Assembly (NCBI GenBank): GCA_015039465.1
Contig: MU130625.1
Coordinates: 69,515 to 133,514, forward strand
Length of the DNA: 64,000 nucleotides
Source: Phlegmacium glaucopus
Taxonomy: Eukaryota; Basidiomycota; Agaricomycetes; Agaricales; Cortinariaceae
Direction: 5' to 3'
The notes under the pieces: model-generated
Seen by the model: the letters and a program-made list of their open reading frames with translations, nothing else
What the model was told of the DNA's origin: nothing
Database searches by the model: none
Position numbers and translations under genes: made by a program
Shown: positions 51,737-62,414 of the stretch, one piece after another
How positions within the stretch are numbered: position 1 is the first letter of the stretch
Layout of the letters: every line of letters starts with the position of its first letter

Positions 51737-53199
51737 TCTGCCCCCCTCCTGTATGGCGACGTCCTTGTCGTCTTTCTGCTACTCTGATAGCTATACCCCT
51801 CTCCTTCTCATCACCTTCTGGTTCTTTGTCTTTGTCTTCTTTGTCTCTTTCCTCCCCATTTTCTTCTTCCTCCGAGTTTTCCCCTTCTTCGTCCTTTTCT
51901 TCTTCCTCTTCTTGTCTTGCTTCTATTTCCTTCTGTGCCTCTGCTAGTGCTGTCCCTTCCCTCGGTATGAATTCCCACAGTTGTTGTGCATTGTATTCAC
52001 CATCTAATTGAACACCTTCTAGAGTTTCCAGGTGGTACAAGTTCAACATCTGTTCAGATATATGGTATGGGCCGGTCCACATCGGCTGGAGTTTTCGGTC
52101 TGTACTCAGGCTTTTGTGTAGATCACTTCAATGCACTTGTACTAACTGTCCTTGTTTGAAGGTTATTTCACCTGCTCTCGATGCTAGTACCTTTTGGTTG
52201 AATGTCGCTTTGCGTTGTATTGCATGTTGGATTGCTTCAGCATATCCGTCCAATCATTGTTGGGTGGAATAGGTCATGTGTTTGTCTACATCTTCTGGTA
52301 TTAGAACTGATGCACTTGCTTCTAGTGGTGTGTTGATTGTGTTGACAACGAGCCCCAGAAGTAGTTCTTTTGGTGAAAACTTTAGTGCTGGAAGGATTCG
52401 CCAATTTAGTATGTGGATTGTGTGTTGGAAGTAGTGTTTGGAAGTCCGGTCCAGTCCGGCTTTTTGGTATTTTTGGACAGCACCGGGACTGCAACCAGTC
52501 CACTAAGCTTATAGAAGGTCAAAAGACCAGACTGGACCGATTAGGACCGGTCCACATCGGGTTTTTGCAGTCCTGGACCAGTCCTGGTCCAAGACTGTCC
52601 AGGACCGGAATTTTGACAAATATCGGTCATATTTTCATATAACATCAGACAAATATGTAGATGTGATCTATACCTTTAGAATAAGCTTAAGAACGTTAAA
52701 TTCCGTTGGGAATTGACAATTTTATGGTGATATTATTGGTTTCCTACTATTTTGTGTACATTTTTACTGTTTTATTTTTTTCTCAGTGAATATTTGACCA
52801 ATAAATACAGTCTTTATCTTGTTTTAAAGGAAAAAATAGGGGCTACAAAACTACTGGTTCATACCGGTCCTAGAACCGAAGACCGGTCTTTTGAGACCAG
52901 TCTTTTTCCAGTCTTTGCTTCTCAAAAACCAAAAAACTGGACTGCTGGTCCAGTCTTTTGCAGTCTGGTCCGGTCTTTTTGCAGTCTTTTTCCAGTCCTG
53001 CAACTGGACTTCCAAACACTAGTTGGAAGTGATCCAGCCATGATTGTGGTAAGCTTTTCCATTCTATTGTTTGCCAGCCGTCCTCACCAATCTCTGGCGC
53101 ACATAGCCGGGCTAGGACATAGAGAAGTAGTTTGTTTGTGCCTTCTACTAGTCCATTGACCCATGGTGAGTATGCTGCTACAACATGATGTTTTGTTCC
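51737..53199 (-). pseudogene. gypsy integrase C-terminal half (inverted segment)
   Basis: On the minus strand: KHHVVAAYSPWVNGLVEGTN (with the catalytic glutamate), LLLYVLARLCAPEIGEDGW and ...LDHFQ; then, after the hAT MITE, the C-terminal domain with FSPKELLLGLVVN, DLHKSLSTDRKLQPMWTGPY (the GPY/F module) and LEGVQLDGEYNAQQLWEF. It ends with an acidic Glu/Lys tail and stops at QMD, immediately before the polypurine tract. In-frame stops near 52250 and 52130 break it. It joins the plus-strand piece ending at 47840. Confidence 0.9.
52432..53021 (+). mobile_element. 590-bp hAT-type MITE, TSD GTTGGAAG
   Basis: Perfect terminal inverted repeats TAGTGTTTGGAAGTCC at 52432 and GGACTTCCAAACACTA ending at 53021, with 8-bp TSDs GTTGGAAG at 52424-52431 and 53022-53029. 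Subterminal regions are full of GGTCCAGTCC/GGACTGGACC words. The ends and TSD length fit hAT. No transposase inside. It interrupts the gypsy integrase. Confidence 0.88.
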
Positions 53200-53207
53200 C
53201 CATTTTG

Positions 53208-56075
53208 GAGGTCTTTGCTGTGATCCACCAGATCTGATCAGATCTGATCAGAATTGGTCAGATCTGATCAGATCCAGTCAGAATATTTTCCAGCCCAAAT
53301 GGCAGTAATAGAGCCAATTTTTCTGACCAGATTCTGACCAGATCTGCTCAGAAAGACCAGTTCTGATCAGATCTGATCAGATCCAAGTCTGACCAATTTC
53401 CGATCAGAATCCAACCAATTTCCAAGCAGAATCTGACTATTTCTGAGCAGATTCTGAGCAGAATTGAGTTGAAAGCTTAGGAAATGAATCACCTGACTTT
53501 ACTAGAAAAATAATATAATTATAGAAATTAAACTAGCAATATATTAATTCACCAATATATACAGGTAGGATAGCAATGACTTATCGCCATCAAGATCGTG
53601 TATTTTGTTCAGTGCGAGGGGTGTGATCATGTGACCACATGTGATGTGCCCGTTACTGTTTGTTGATGTCGTCCCCCTGTTTCTCACACCACCACCACCA
53701 CCACACTCATTTGCAGAACACCCATTTCGACAGCCACCGTAACAACAAGAATCACGACTGACAACGGTAACCCCCCCTCAGGAGGGGGGGATTTTTTTTT
53801 TATTTCATTCTATTCCACTTCACTGCTAACATACTATAATAGGTCATGTACAATGTCAATGGCGACGTCGTACAACATGTACAACGACCCATACACCCGT
53901 ACAATGACCACACGCCGTGTACAGCAACGCAACGCATGTACAACAACACGTTGATGTAACTGCACAGAGGTTGTTGAGAAAAGGTGTATTTTCAAGATTA
54001 TAAAATCTCTACTCAAAACAATCACTCAATCAAAACTTTATACAATCTTAATAATGCAAGTTGGGTTTTCTAGAAAGTATAACCTTTCCAATATTTTGAA
54101 TTCACTTCAACTAAACACACACAACAACAACAATAATTTGGATCAATTAAAGGATGATCAAACTTTGTAAGTGGTTTTGCAATTTATGGCTTGCACCAAC
54201 AATCAGCAGAAGAATTCCTAAGACTTCTCTGATTGATTTACAATTTGTGTACACAAAAGTCCAAGACTTTGTTACAACTTCAACACAATTGCATACACAA
54301 GAAGACCTCTTGCTTCTGCTATGACTTTAACACAACAACAACTTTTACAACAATTCAACAATTATTGCAACAAGTCAAACAACTCTGAGAAACTGATTTA
54401 TTTTCAAGTCCACTACTCAAAGACAAGTGTTCTTGCTCAATGTCTAAGACAGTGAGCTGTACTAGGTTGCAAATGAGGGGGGGAAAGAAAGAATCCAATT
54501 TTCTGACTATTTACAAACCCTGGGAGGTATTTTATACATTTGAGATATTTAAAAATAGATAATGTCCAAAAATAGATATACTGGTTCCTGGTACCCTTAC
54601 TTTGGTTCTGGCACCATGTGCACTCATTGTTCCTGAAAATATAGGGGTTGTCTATTTTTAGCCCCATGTTACTAATTTTAGGTAGTTTCCACCCCTCTTG
54701 GTGGGAACTGTGCCTATTGTGCCTGGAAACAATCTTTATGATTGTTCAGCACTCCCCCTATCCTTAATCATCATGATTCCCACACAATCACATGGTTCCA
54801 CTATCTTGGTTATTCTGCTTCCACTGTTGCTAGGGCACCAACTTCCCCTGAATATTTATTAATAATATTCTGTTGCTCCAAAATCACACCCCATGACATT
54901 TGCTAACCCAATATTGTTTATTTAACTTTTCCTGTGCCAAGTCTATAAGGATATTCATGGATTTATTGGTTTTAATCCAGACATGCAATTTGTAGTGTAA
55001 CAAATGATAGTCTATTGACCACACTTATTAACTATATGCATTTAAGTCACACAGTAATAGGTCTAATCAGCAGTTGTAGGGTAAACAACTCTGATTCCCT
55101 TGTCTATTATCAGTTGTATTAACCAGTTATTGGTGCATTAATTAATATTTATGCTGAAATAATAGATAAAAATTGCAAAAACCATGCTTATGCAGATTTA
55201 AATCATATCAACGTACACACGTATGACGACGAATATACGTGTACCACGACGAATACATGTGTACGTCGATGAGTACACGTGTACAACGACTAATACCCAC
55301 CTACAACGGCGAGTACACACCAACGACGACGAATAGACGCCCACAACGACGAATACACCCCTACGACAACGAGTACACGCCCACAACGACAAATACCCCC
55401 TACGACGACAAATAGACGCCCACAACGACAAATACCCCCCTACAACGATGAGCACACGCCCACGATGATGAATAGATGCCCACGACGACGAGTACACGTC
55501 CATGACGACGAATACCACCTACGATGACGAGTACACGCCCACGACGATGAATAGATGCCCACGATGATGAATAGACGCCCACGACGATGAATACCCCCCT
55601 ACGACGGCGAGTACATGCCGGCGATGACCAATACCCCCCTACAACGACGACTACACACCCATGACGACGAACACCCATGTACGACGAGGAATATACGTGT
55701 ATGACGACGAGTACACCTGTTTCAACTACCAAGGACCCGTTTCGAGCACCAATACACCCATTTCAACCATCCATACACCCATTTCACACTATTTCTACCA
55801 CCCACCCACCCATTCACACCTATTTCTACACTCTACTCACCCATTTCTACACTTACCCACCTATTTTGACCATCTACTGCCTTTATTTCATTTTTCTTAT
55901 ATCAATTGAATACATTCTATGATTCTAATGTAATGTATTAGTAACTAATCCCCAGCAATCATCCATTTAAATTTAGATTAATATGTTAGAAAAGTTAGAA
56001 AAAGATGAGTTAGTGGGAATTAACTTATAAGTATTGCAGTTCTGATCAGATCTGGTGGGGGACAGAAAAGTACTG
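53208..56075 (-). mobile_element. large TIR element, GATC family, inversion arm 2
   Basis: Mirror image of arm 1: beta end GAGGTCTTTGCTGTGATCC at 53208, alpha end GACAGAAAAGTACTG at 56075. The left flank is CCATTTTG (complement CAAAATGG, the gypsy target); the right flank is CACAAATA, the copia target. It carries the complete 1259-bp insertion absent from arm 1 because of the gap. The minisatellite at 55215-55710 is the complement of 48190-48700 with only a few differences. Confidence 0.85.
53952..55210 (-). mobile_element. 1259-bp TG/CA insertion, TSD ACGT (solo LTR candidate)
   Basis: Flanked by ACGT at 53948-53951 and 55211-55214; on the minus strand it begins TGATATGATTTAAATC and ends TGCAGTTACATCA. 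The empty site survives in arm 1 as GTGTACGTGTTG (about 49410). TG/CA ends with a 4-bp TSD are LTR-like. It has no coding potential, and no second LTR or internal region. Confidence 0.6.
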
Positions 56076-56588
56076 CACAAATATGCACTTGTCTACAAAG
56101 GCAAGGCCGGCAACGGCATTCATGCATTTACAGACTCTGATTGGGCTGCTGATCCCATCAAATGTCGCTCTGTAACAGGCTACTTCTTTAAATTAGCCGA
56201 TGGTATTTTTAGCTGGACTAGCCAAGCTCAAAAAACCATAGCTCTGTCTTCCATGGAAGCAGAATACATGGCCATTAGTGATTGCAGTCGCCAAGCCATG
56301 TGGCTAAAGAACATGTTCACTGAATTGGGATTTCTGCTTTCAGCGATTCCCATATATGGTGATAACCAGGGTTCTATCTTCATAGCATCTAATCCCATAC
56401 AAGAAGGATGCATCAAACACATTGATGTTCGTTATCACTTCATACAGCAATGTGTAGAAGACAAACACGTTGAACTATCCTTCGTAGAAGGAGCTGAAAA
56501 TACAGCTGACATGTTTACAAAGGACCTTGGTCATATCAAGTTCTTAAAGTTTAGGAGTCAATTGGGTCTTGAGTTTTACTTGACTTAA
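56076..56588 (+). pseudogene. copia RNase H and C-terminus
   Basis: HKYALVYKGKAGNG, GIHAFTDSDWAADPIKCRSV (first aspartate), KTIALSSMEAEYMAISDC (glutamate), PIYGDNQGSIFIASNPI (aspartate) and KHIDVRYHFIQQCVEDKHVE, with a stop at 56588. All RNase H landmarks are present in one frame. It is separated from the RT by the inversion, so the polyprotein cannot be made. Confidence 0.92.
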
Positions 56589-56748
56589 TCCTGAAATAAG
56601 GAACCACCAGGTACTTGCAATAGATTTGCAAGTCGTACTTTGGTGGAAGAGGGCGAAGGAGAGGCTGCCTATACCCTCATGTATCTACGGATACAATAAC
56701 CACTACTACTATTGCTCAATGCATTACCATGCACTTAGCAAGGGGGTG

Positions 56749-57082
56749 TGTTAAACAAGTAGTTTATCTTATCTCTTTAGATTAGATTACATTAGATACT
56801 TGTAGTGTAGATGTCCGTACTACCGGACCAACGTGTGATAGCCATCACACATGTGCGATCCTTATCACGCACATGCTACCCCAGGTAGCTTCTAGGGGCT
56901 GTGCCAATAGTGCACACAGACCATCTACAATAGTATATAAGCAGTAGATACACCGCTAATATACTTCACTTGGATATACATCTAAGTACCTAGTTAGTAG
57001 CACACTCTACATACCAAAGGTAAGCTAGTAAGATGACCATGACCAGCTCTGCACTTGTTAGCAACTAGTTTGCTGCGCAACA
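56749..57082 (+). mobile_element. copia 3' LTR, 334 bp
   Basis: Follows the polypurine tract AAGGGGG and matches the 5' LTR at 33291-33624 end to end with about a dozen changes, mostly transitions. The right flank TGGAC does not match the left flank CAGAC well enough to be called a TSD. Confidence 0.9.
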
Positions 57083-57936
57083 TGGACTACATATGCCTGC
57101 TGGTCCTGAACCCACCTGTAAGCCCTGTGCACAACCAAAACATTACCTAGTACAAAAACCTAAGGCCCCATTACAAAGGATGCTATTGTGCATAAGACAA
57201 CAGAAAAACCCATTTTGACAAAGAAACACAAAGATGGTGACTCACCATGCAGAAGTCATGAAGCTCTGTGAAAAGGGCAAAAAAATTGTGCCAGGTATAG
57301 AGGTGAGAGGTCATACCTATAATTGCCTCGTCAATTTAGCTATCATTGACGTTCCTAGATGGAAACAGAGTAACGCTGTCAGCCGGTCAGGGGGTCACGG
57401 ATGTCACCATGTGTGACACTTTTCGGAAGTTTTCGTCCTGCATAAATCTATTAATGCATAACCCAATAGCTGTTCCCCAGGCTATGCAGTATGAGAGCTT
57501 CAACTGTACTACTTACATCCGTAGATGGCCGTTTTTCCCACCGACCGTACCGTCATGGCTTTAGAAATCCATTGACGGTGACGGCAACGGCATAACCGTT
57601 GCCGTCATGCCACCGTATACCTACGGCCGTTAGCCATTACGGCACGGTGCGCACCCCTACATGGTGCTGTCCGGTGCTCTCCGGTACCGGCAAGACGGCC
57701 CCTAGTTGTCTGATGCAATCAGATATGCCTTTTGTTCAACCCTGTGCCCACTTGCTTGATGTGAGGCATTAAATGAGAGATATCAGGTGAGGTAGGGGTG
57801 ATAGACTTCAAAACAAACAAACAATACGTTCAATTGACAGTCCGCAGCAGTTATAGAGAAATAGTGATAGTACAAAAGGGGTACAGACTCAGAGATGCAA
57901 AGGTGAGACTACGGAACGAGCCCATCATATTGAAAC
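57083..57936. other. no intact gene; hairpin and hAT-like end
   Basis: The 60-codon frame at 57234-57416 (VTHHAEVMKLCEKG, GHTYNCLVNLAIID) looks like a degenerate protein fragment of unknown family. At 57580-57606 GACGGCAACGG and its exact complement form a hairpin with a CATAA loop, and the complement of the region near 57655 starts GTAGGGGTGCGCACCG, which resembles hAT termini. Nothing else recognised. Confidence 0.35.
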
Positions 57937-58669
57937 TTAAACCATGCCTATGGCTGCATCGACAGAATAAATGTTCTTGTAGAATGAAAGTGACTCAAGC
58001 CCAGCTATAAATCAGGGACATGAACAAAATTATTGGTGGAAACTGTGCTAAGAAACTTACTGTTTGAATCATCTTTACCGCCAAAAGCAATAATGGACCC
58101 AAAGGCACCATAAGGAACCCCATCCGTTCCGGGATCCCCAAATGGCCCTCGATGCATTGGGAGTAAGGTTTAAATGATTTGTATCAGTGGATGAAAAAGA
58201 AGACCAACCCTTGAGCTCAATTAAATCAGCAGGAGCCTGAGCCTCAGAGTCGAAGATGATGAAACCAATGGTGCGAAGTTGTCCATCATCCCCGGATTCC
58301 TTGACGCCAAAAACACCCACAAGGTGTTTGCCTGTGAATGGTGAGTATAGGTGAGCTTGATAAGTTCGAAACGATGCACCTGGAAAAACGACGGTTTCAA
58401 CATTGCCGGCAACACGACCATGCATGACAACGTGGGGATCGTCGTTTATCATATTGTAGGTGATTCGGATCCCGTTAACTTTTGACCGTGTCCAAATTTC
58501 GACCTGTGTGATATTTGATATGTTCTGCTCGGAAGGCCAAAGGCCCTCTGAAAAAAAGTTATCAAATTGCCACAAAAGGCGTACATATACACCCACCTGC
58601 GACAAGGTCGTCGAAAGGTTGGCCGAGCAATGTGCCAACGGCCTGAGTTGAGGTAACAGCGGAGATCAT
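57937..58669 (-). CDS. jacalin-type lectin-like protein, copy L (4 exons, 188 aa)
   Basis: Exons on the minus strand: 58669-58597, 58547-58209, 58147-58061, 58004-57937; introns of 49, 61 and 56 bp with GT-AG ends. The spliced frame is 189 codons including the stop and contains no other stop. It begins MISAVTSTQAVGTLLGQPFD and has ISNITQVEIWTRSKVNGIRI, HGRVAGNVETVVFPG, LVGVFGVKESGDDGQLRTIG and, near the end, GAFGSIIAFGGKDDSN and LESLSFYKN. The repeated beta-strand pattern and the G-x-x-G, V-x-G-I and F-G motifs resemble jacalin-related (beta-prism) sugar-binding domains. There is no secretion signal. The assignment is by eye; another beta-rich fold is possible. A nearly identical gene lies inverted at 63564. 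Confidence 0.6.
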
Positions 58670-59812
58670 AGCAGAGGGTAGATTGTGGGTCGCGGTAGTG
58701 ACTGAAGTGCGCCCAGTGAATAGCTGTGAAAGAAAATCAGTCAACCTCCAGATCTTTATATACCAGCCTGAGCGTGTATGTATTAGAACCCCAAATATGC
58801 ACACCGGTACGCCGCACCAATGCGAGTCGGTCCAACTCGGAGTCTCAAGTTGTGTTATCGCTAAACCTATCATAGCACCCGGGCCTTCGACGAGTTCGGA
58901 GTTCCTTCAAGTTCAAGTCCTCATGTAGTGCTGAGATGCACTGATTTGGATCCCGATTCTCGATAGCACAGAGCCAATGACCATGCTGACGCAGGGAAGA
59001 TCTTGGAAAGATCCGTACATCTTTCGAGGCGTTCAGAACTTCACACCCAACAGGATAGGACAAAATTATCTAATGGCACTTTTTATTCAGCTCCATGTCA
59101 CATGTCACATGTGTTGACCTTCGAAATTCTTTTAGGAAAGAGACTTTCAATGAATCTTGAGAGCTACATATCTCCCAGGTGACGAAATGACGAAATGTCA
59201 CCGGTCACAGAGCTTATCTTGATGCCGCGGCCGCGGCCTTGGAAAAATCGACATCGATCATGATCACGTTCAAATCATGTTTTAGAAAAGGTCAATTCAG
59301 TTCCCATTTTTGGACTGATTTTGTTGTCACCAGCACCAGCCTAGGACCTGACAAGTTCCCATCCTAGTCAGATTGCATCAATTGATACGCAGGAATACTA
59401 CGATACATCACAAAGGTCTGTGGGTATACCCCTGGCATGCAACCGACATGGATATTTTGATTGTATTGTTCTGAACAATACTAACAGTTTGTAATGGACC
59501 CGATTTCAGGGAAACGGACTTGACAATGACATTCACCGTCGCGTACGGTATAGGGTATAGGGTATCATGTCCTCTGTCATCGAAGACATCAAATGTTCAG
59601 TGCATGCACTGGTCACAAGTTGACTACCAACGTACTAGAGTGACATCACTACTGCTATATGCACAAATACTAAACATAAACACGGCTTCGATGTATGGAG
59701 CTGGCGGCTGACCTGCCCCTTCTGATCCATAAAGAATGGCGGTGACAACCTGGAAGGATGCAAGAAGGATGAGAATCAAATTTTCGAATGTGCTGATAGA
59801 AACAAAAAACCT
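58233..59812. repeat. left arm of the large inverted duplication
   Basis: The reverse complement of 62415-64000, nearly identical over at least 1.58 kb with a few base changes and one 6-bp indel (CAGGCT present near 63177, absent near 59052). The arm may continue left of 58233, because the right arm is cut by the window end. It contains the lectin gene and its upstream region. Confidence 0.93.
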
Positions 59813-60195
59813 GGCGCTTATCTTGATCTTGATGCAGCGGCCGCGGCCTTCAAAAAAGGGACATCGATCAAGTTCAAATCATGTTTTAGAAAAGGTCAAT
59901 TCAGTTCCCATTTTCGGACTGACTTTGTTGTACCAGCACCAGCCTCCTGACCAGTCCCATCCAAGTCAGATTACATTAATTGATACGCAGGAATACTATG
60001 ATACATCGGAAAAGTCTGTGGGTGTACCACTGGCATGCAACCGACATGGATATTTTGATTGTATTGTTCTGAACAGTACTAACAGTTTGTAATGGACCCG
60101 ATTTCAGGAAAACGGGCCTGACAATGACATTCACCGTCGCGTACGGTATAGGGTATAGGGTATCTCCGACATCGAAGACCTCAAATGGTTCAGTG
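59213..60195 (+). repeat. diverged tandem duplication of about 0.4 kb upstream of the lectin gene
   Basis: 59213-59607 and 59818-60195 share CTTATCTTGAT, GCGGCCGCGGCCTT, TCAAATCATGTTTTAGAAAA, AATTGATACGCAGGAATACTA and GTACGGTATAGGGTATAGGG in the same order. The first copy lies within the inverted arm, the second in the spacer. No coding frame is conserved. Confidence 0.85.
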
Positions 60196-62414
60196 CATGC
60201 GCCGGACCTGATAAGGGACATACGACACTCGTTTACTGACTTCACTTTGGTACTTCAGTAACTTCACACACTTCAAATAGCCGCTGCCGTTGACTTCAAC
60301 ACTAAACGTGATGACGGTCCGCAAATAAAAGGAGTTTCGTACCCAAACATTGCGGGGTGCGATCTCGGAGTTACTGAAACTTGAACTAGTCATACATGGT
60401 CCTTGATAACCCCGAGAATGGCAACAATAACCAGTAGCAGTAAACCCTCAGATCTTCTGGTACTAGAAGAACCGACTAGAATCACCCAAAAGATGGAGAT
60501 CTGTGAAGCGACATCAGGGGTTTCACAATTTGCCTTTTTCCGCTTGTGCAAAGGGAATTCAACTTTTGGAAAACCCGCAACAAGTCAACAGAGTCAGGAC
60601 TGTCAGGTGCCCAAACTAAAGAAAAAAGGTGGAAATTCAGTCATAAAAATAGTGCTAATTTTTTAACTTGTCATAGTAGGCACAAACAAAAATCGGACAA
60701 AGTAAACTACTCTGTGAACTTAGTGATGCCAATGATGCGGTCCTCTCTGCACACGTTTACGACAACTTGATCCCATAAACTGGCACTTGCTTGTTTTCTA
60801 GTGGGAATGCGGAACTCGGGCCTCTGGAATCTCCTCACGACTACCCCCCCCAATAATAATCTCTCTGGCAATTCAAAGAGATGTGTTCCCGCTTTTCAGA
60901 TAACTTGAGAGAGACCTCTCGACTCGCATTTTGAGTCCAGAGCGGAATAATGGCGCTCTCGTTTTGCTTATTTCAACAACAGACAACAGAATACGAAGGA
61001 GAACTCAGAAGATCGCCTACTATGCGATGTTTCGCCAATTCAGTCGCCGTAAGTCATCCCCCTCAACGACACACATCCTCGCACACCACTCACTCCCTCT
61101 GGACTCTAATTCGAGTCATCCTCCGATCCTCGGATTCGAAACGTTATGACACTTGTCAACAACTACGGCCTTTGTCATATTCAATTTCTGATGGTTGACA
61201 ATGCCGCCTTACGGTATGATATCGATTCAGCCACTGGCACTCACTCATTCGTACATCCATTGATTTCGTCAGAAAGGGGTCCGTCCGTATACCGACATGC
61301 GCCAATCTTACTGAATAAAATTCACATTTGGAGATAATTCTTTGAACTTTATTCTGTCAAAACGTCGCCGTTAATGTCCTATATACACAGGACGATATTA
61401 GCCGGCATCAGACCAAGGTCGTGGTAAGTTTACCCATACCCAGCTCAAGCGTCAAAGGAGGTTGCTTTACGTGTCAATGCATGTCAGGTAAGTAATCGCA
61501 AGCCTCCGTCGTCGTCAAGAGAACGTGAGGCTCGAATCGCCTATGCCGCACTGACATCCCTCCAAAATCCAGGCCTAACTGGTAACCTGGACGTCTGGGC
61601 GTGGTCCGCTGTCCAGTACTCAGAAGTTCACACACCTTACTGCTATGTTTAGCGCTTTACCTTACCTCATTGCTATGTTTAGAACAAACGCCGTCCCAGT
61701 GCACCGTCATGCTCGTGATGCCCTTCCAAAAATCAGATGGTCCAATCTTCGAACTTCGTTTTCAGAGGAACTACCTTTGTCACAGGGAAAAAGAAACACG
61801 GGCATGAATATCTGATAGCGTTACGAGTCCCCTTTATATGGGCTCGTTCTTATAAGCGGGACTTTCAAGGTAACGCTTGAGTGTCGGGTAACTTCCGTGA
61901 TTGCACGTGATTATGGTTGATGGGCTATTTTCGGTGCACAAACTTAGACTTGAAGTGGGACTGGTACATGCCACGCGGAGCGATGGCCCTCACCCACAAG
62001 TTTTTCTATGTCATTTTGAAGGGAAAAAACCATAAAATAAATTCCCGTTCACCCTCCACCACGGGGATTGTACAACAAGGAAAACATTTCAAGGTGACTT
62101 CTTTCAGCACTTAGGTAACTAACGGGACTAGCAACGGGTTGCGCATTCGATAATCGATGTCTTTGATGTCAGAAGACGTGATACGTACCCTAATATCAGA
62201 TCCAATTCCCATCGTAGGTGTGTCGGTATATTGTATTCGCATACACCTATTAATCCGCTCTGTCAGCTCATGTCAGCTGGTGCCCAAGGACAAAAACGGA
62301 ATTTAATTCAAGTTGGTGCAAGTCGGATTGCCGACAACCTGAAATGCGATTTATGCTTGAAGCTTGATCGATTGCTTGTCACGAAGATTTGCTAAACGAA
62401 GAACATTAATATCG
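60196..62414. other. spacer between inverted arms; no gene recognised
   Basis: About 2.2 kb with only short frames (60403-60666, 60931-61198, 61601-61807, 61917-62114), none with codon repeats, homology I recognise or consistent splice sites. One TTTATATGGGC motif (61832) and a GTAAGT (61050) are present but support nothing firm. Confidence 0.4.

Noticed and set aside
33286..57087. TSD for the copia element
   Set aside because: Left flank CAGAC and right flank TGGAC differ at two of five positions, and the interrupted LTR to the left does not resume on the right.
60931..61807. Short ORFs in the spacer of the inverted duplication
   Set aside because: No repeats, motifs, splice pattern or base-composition support.
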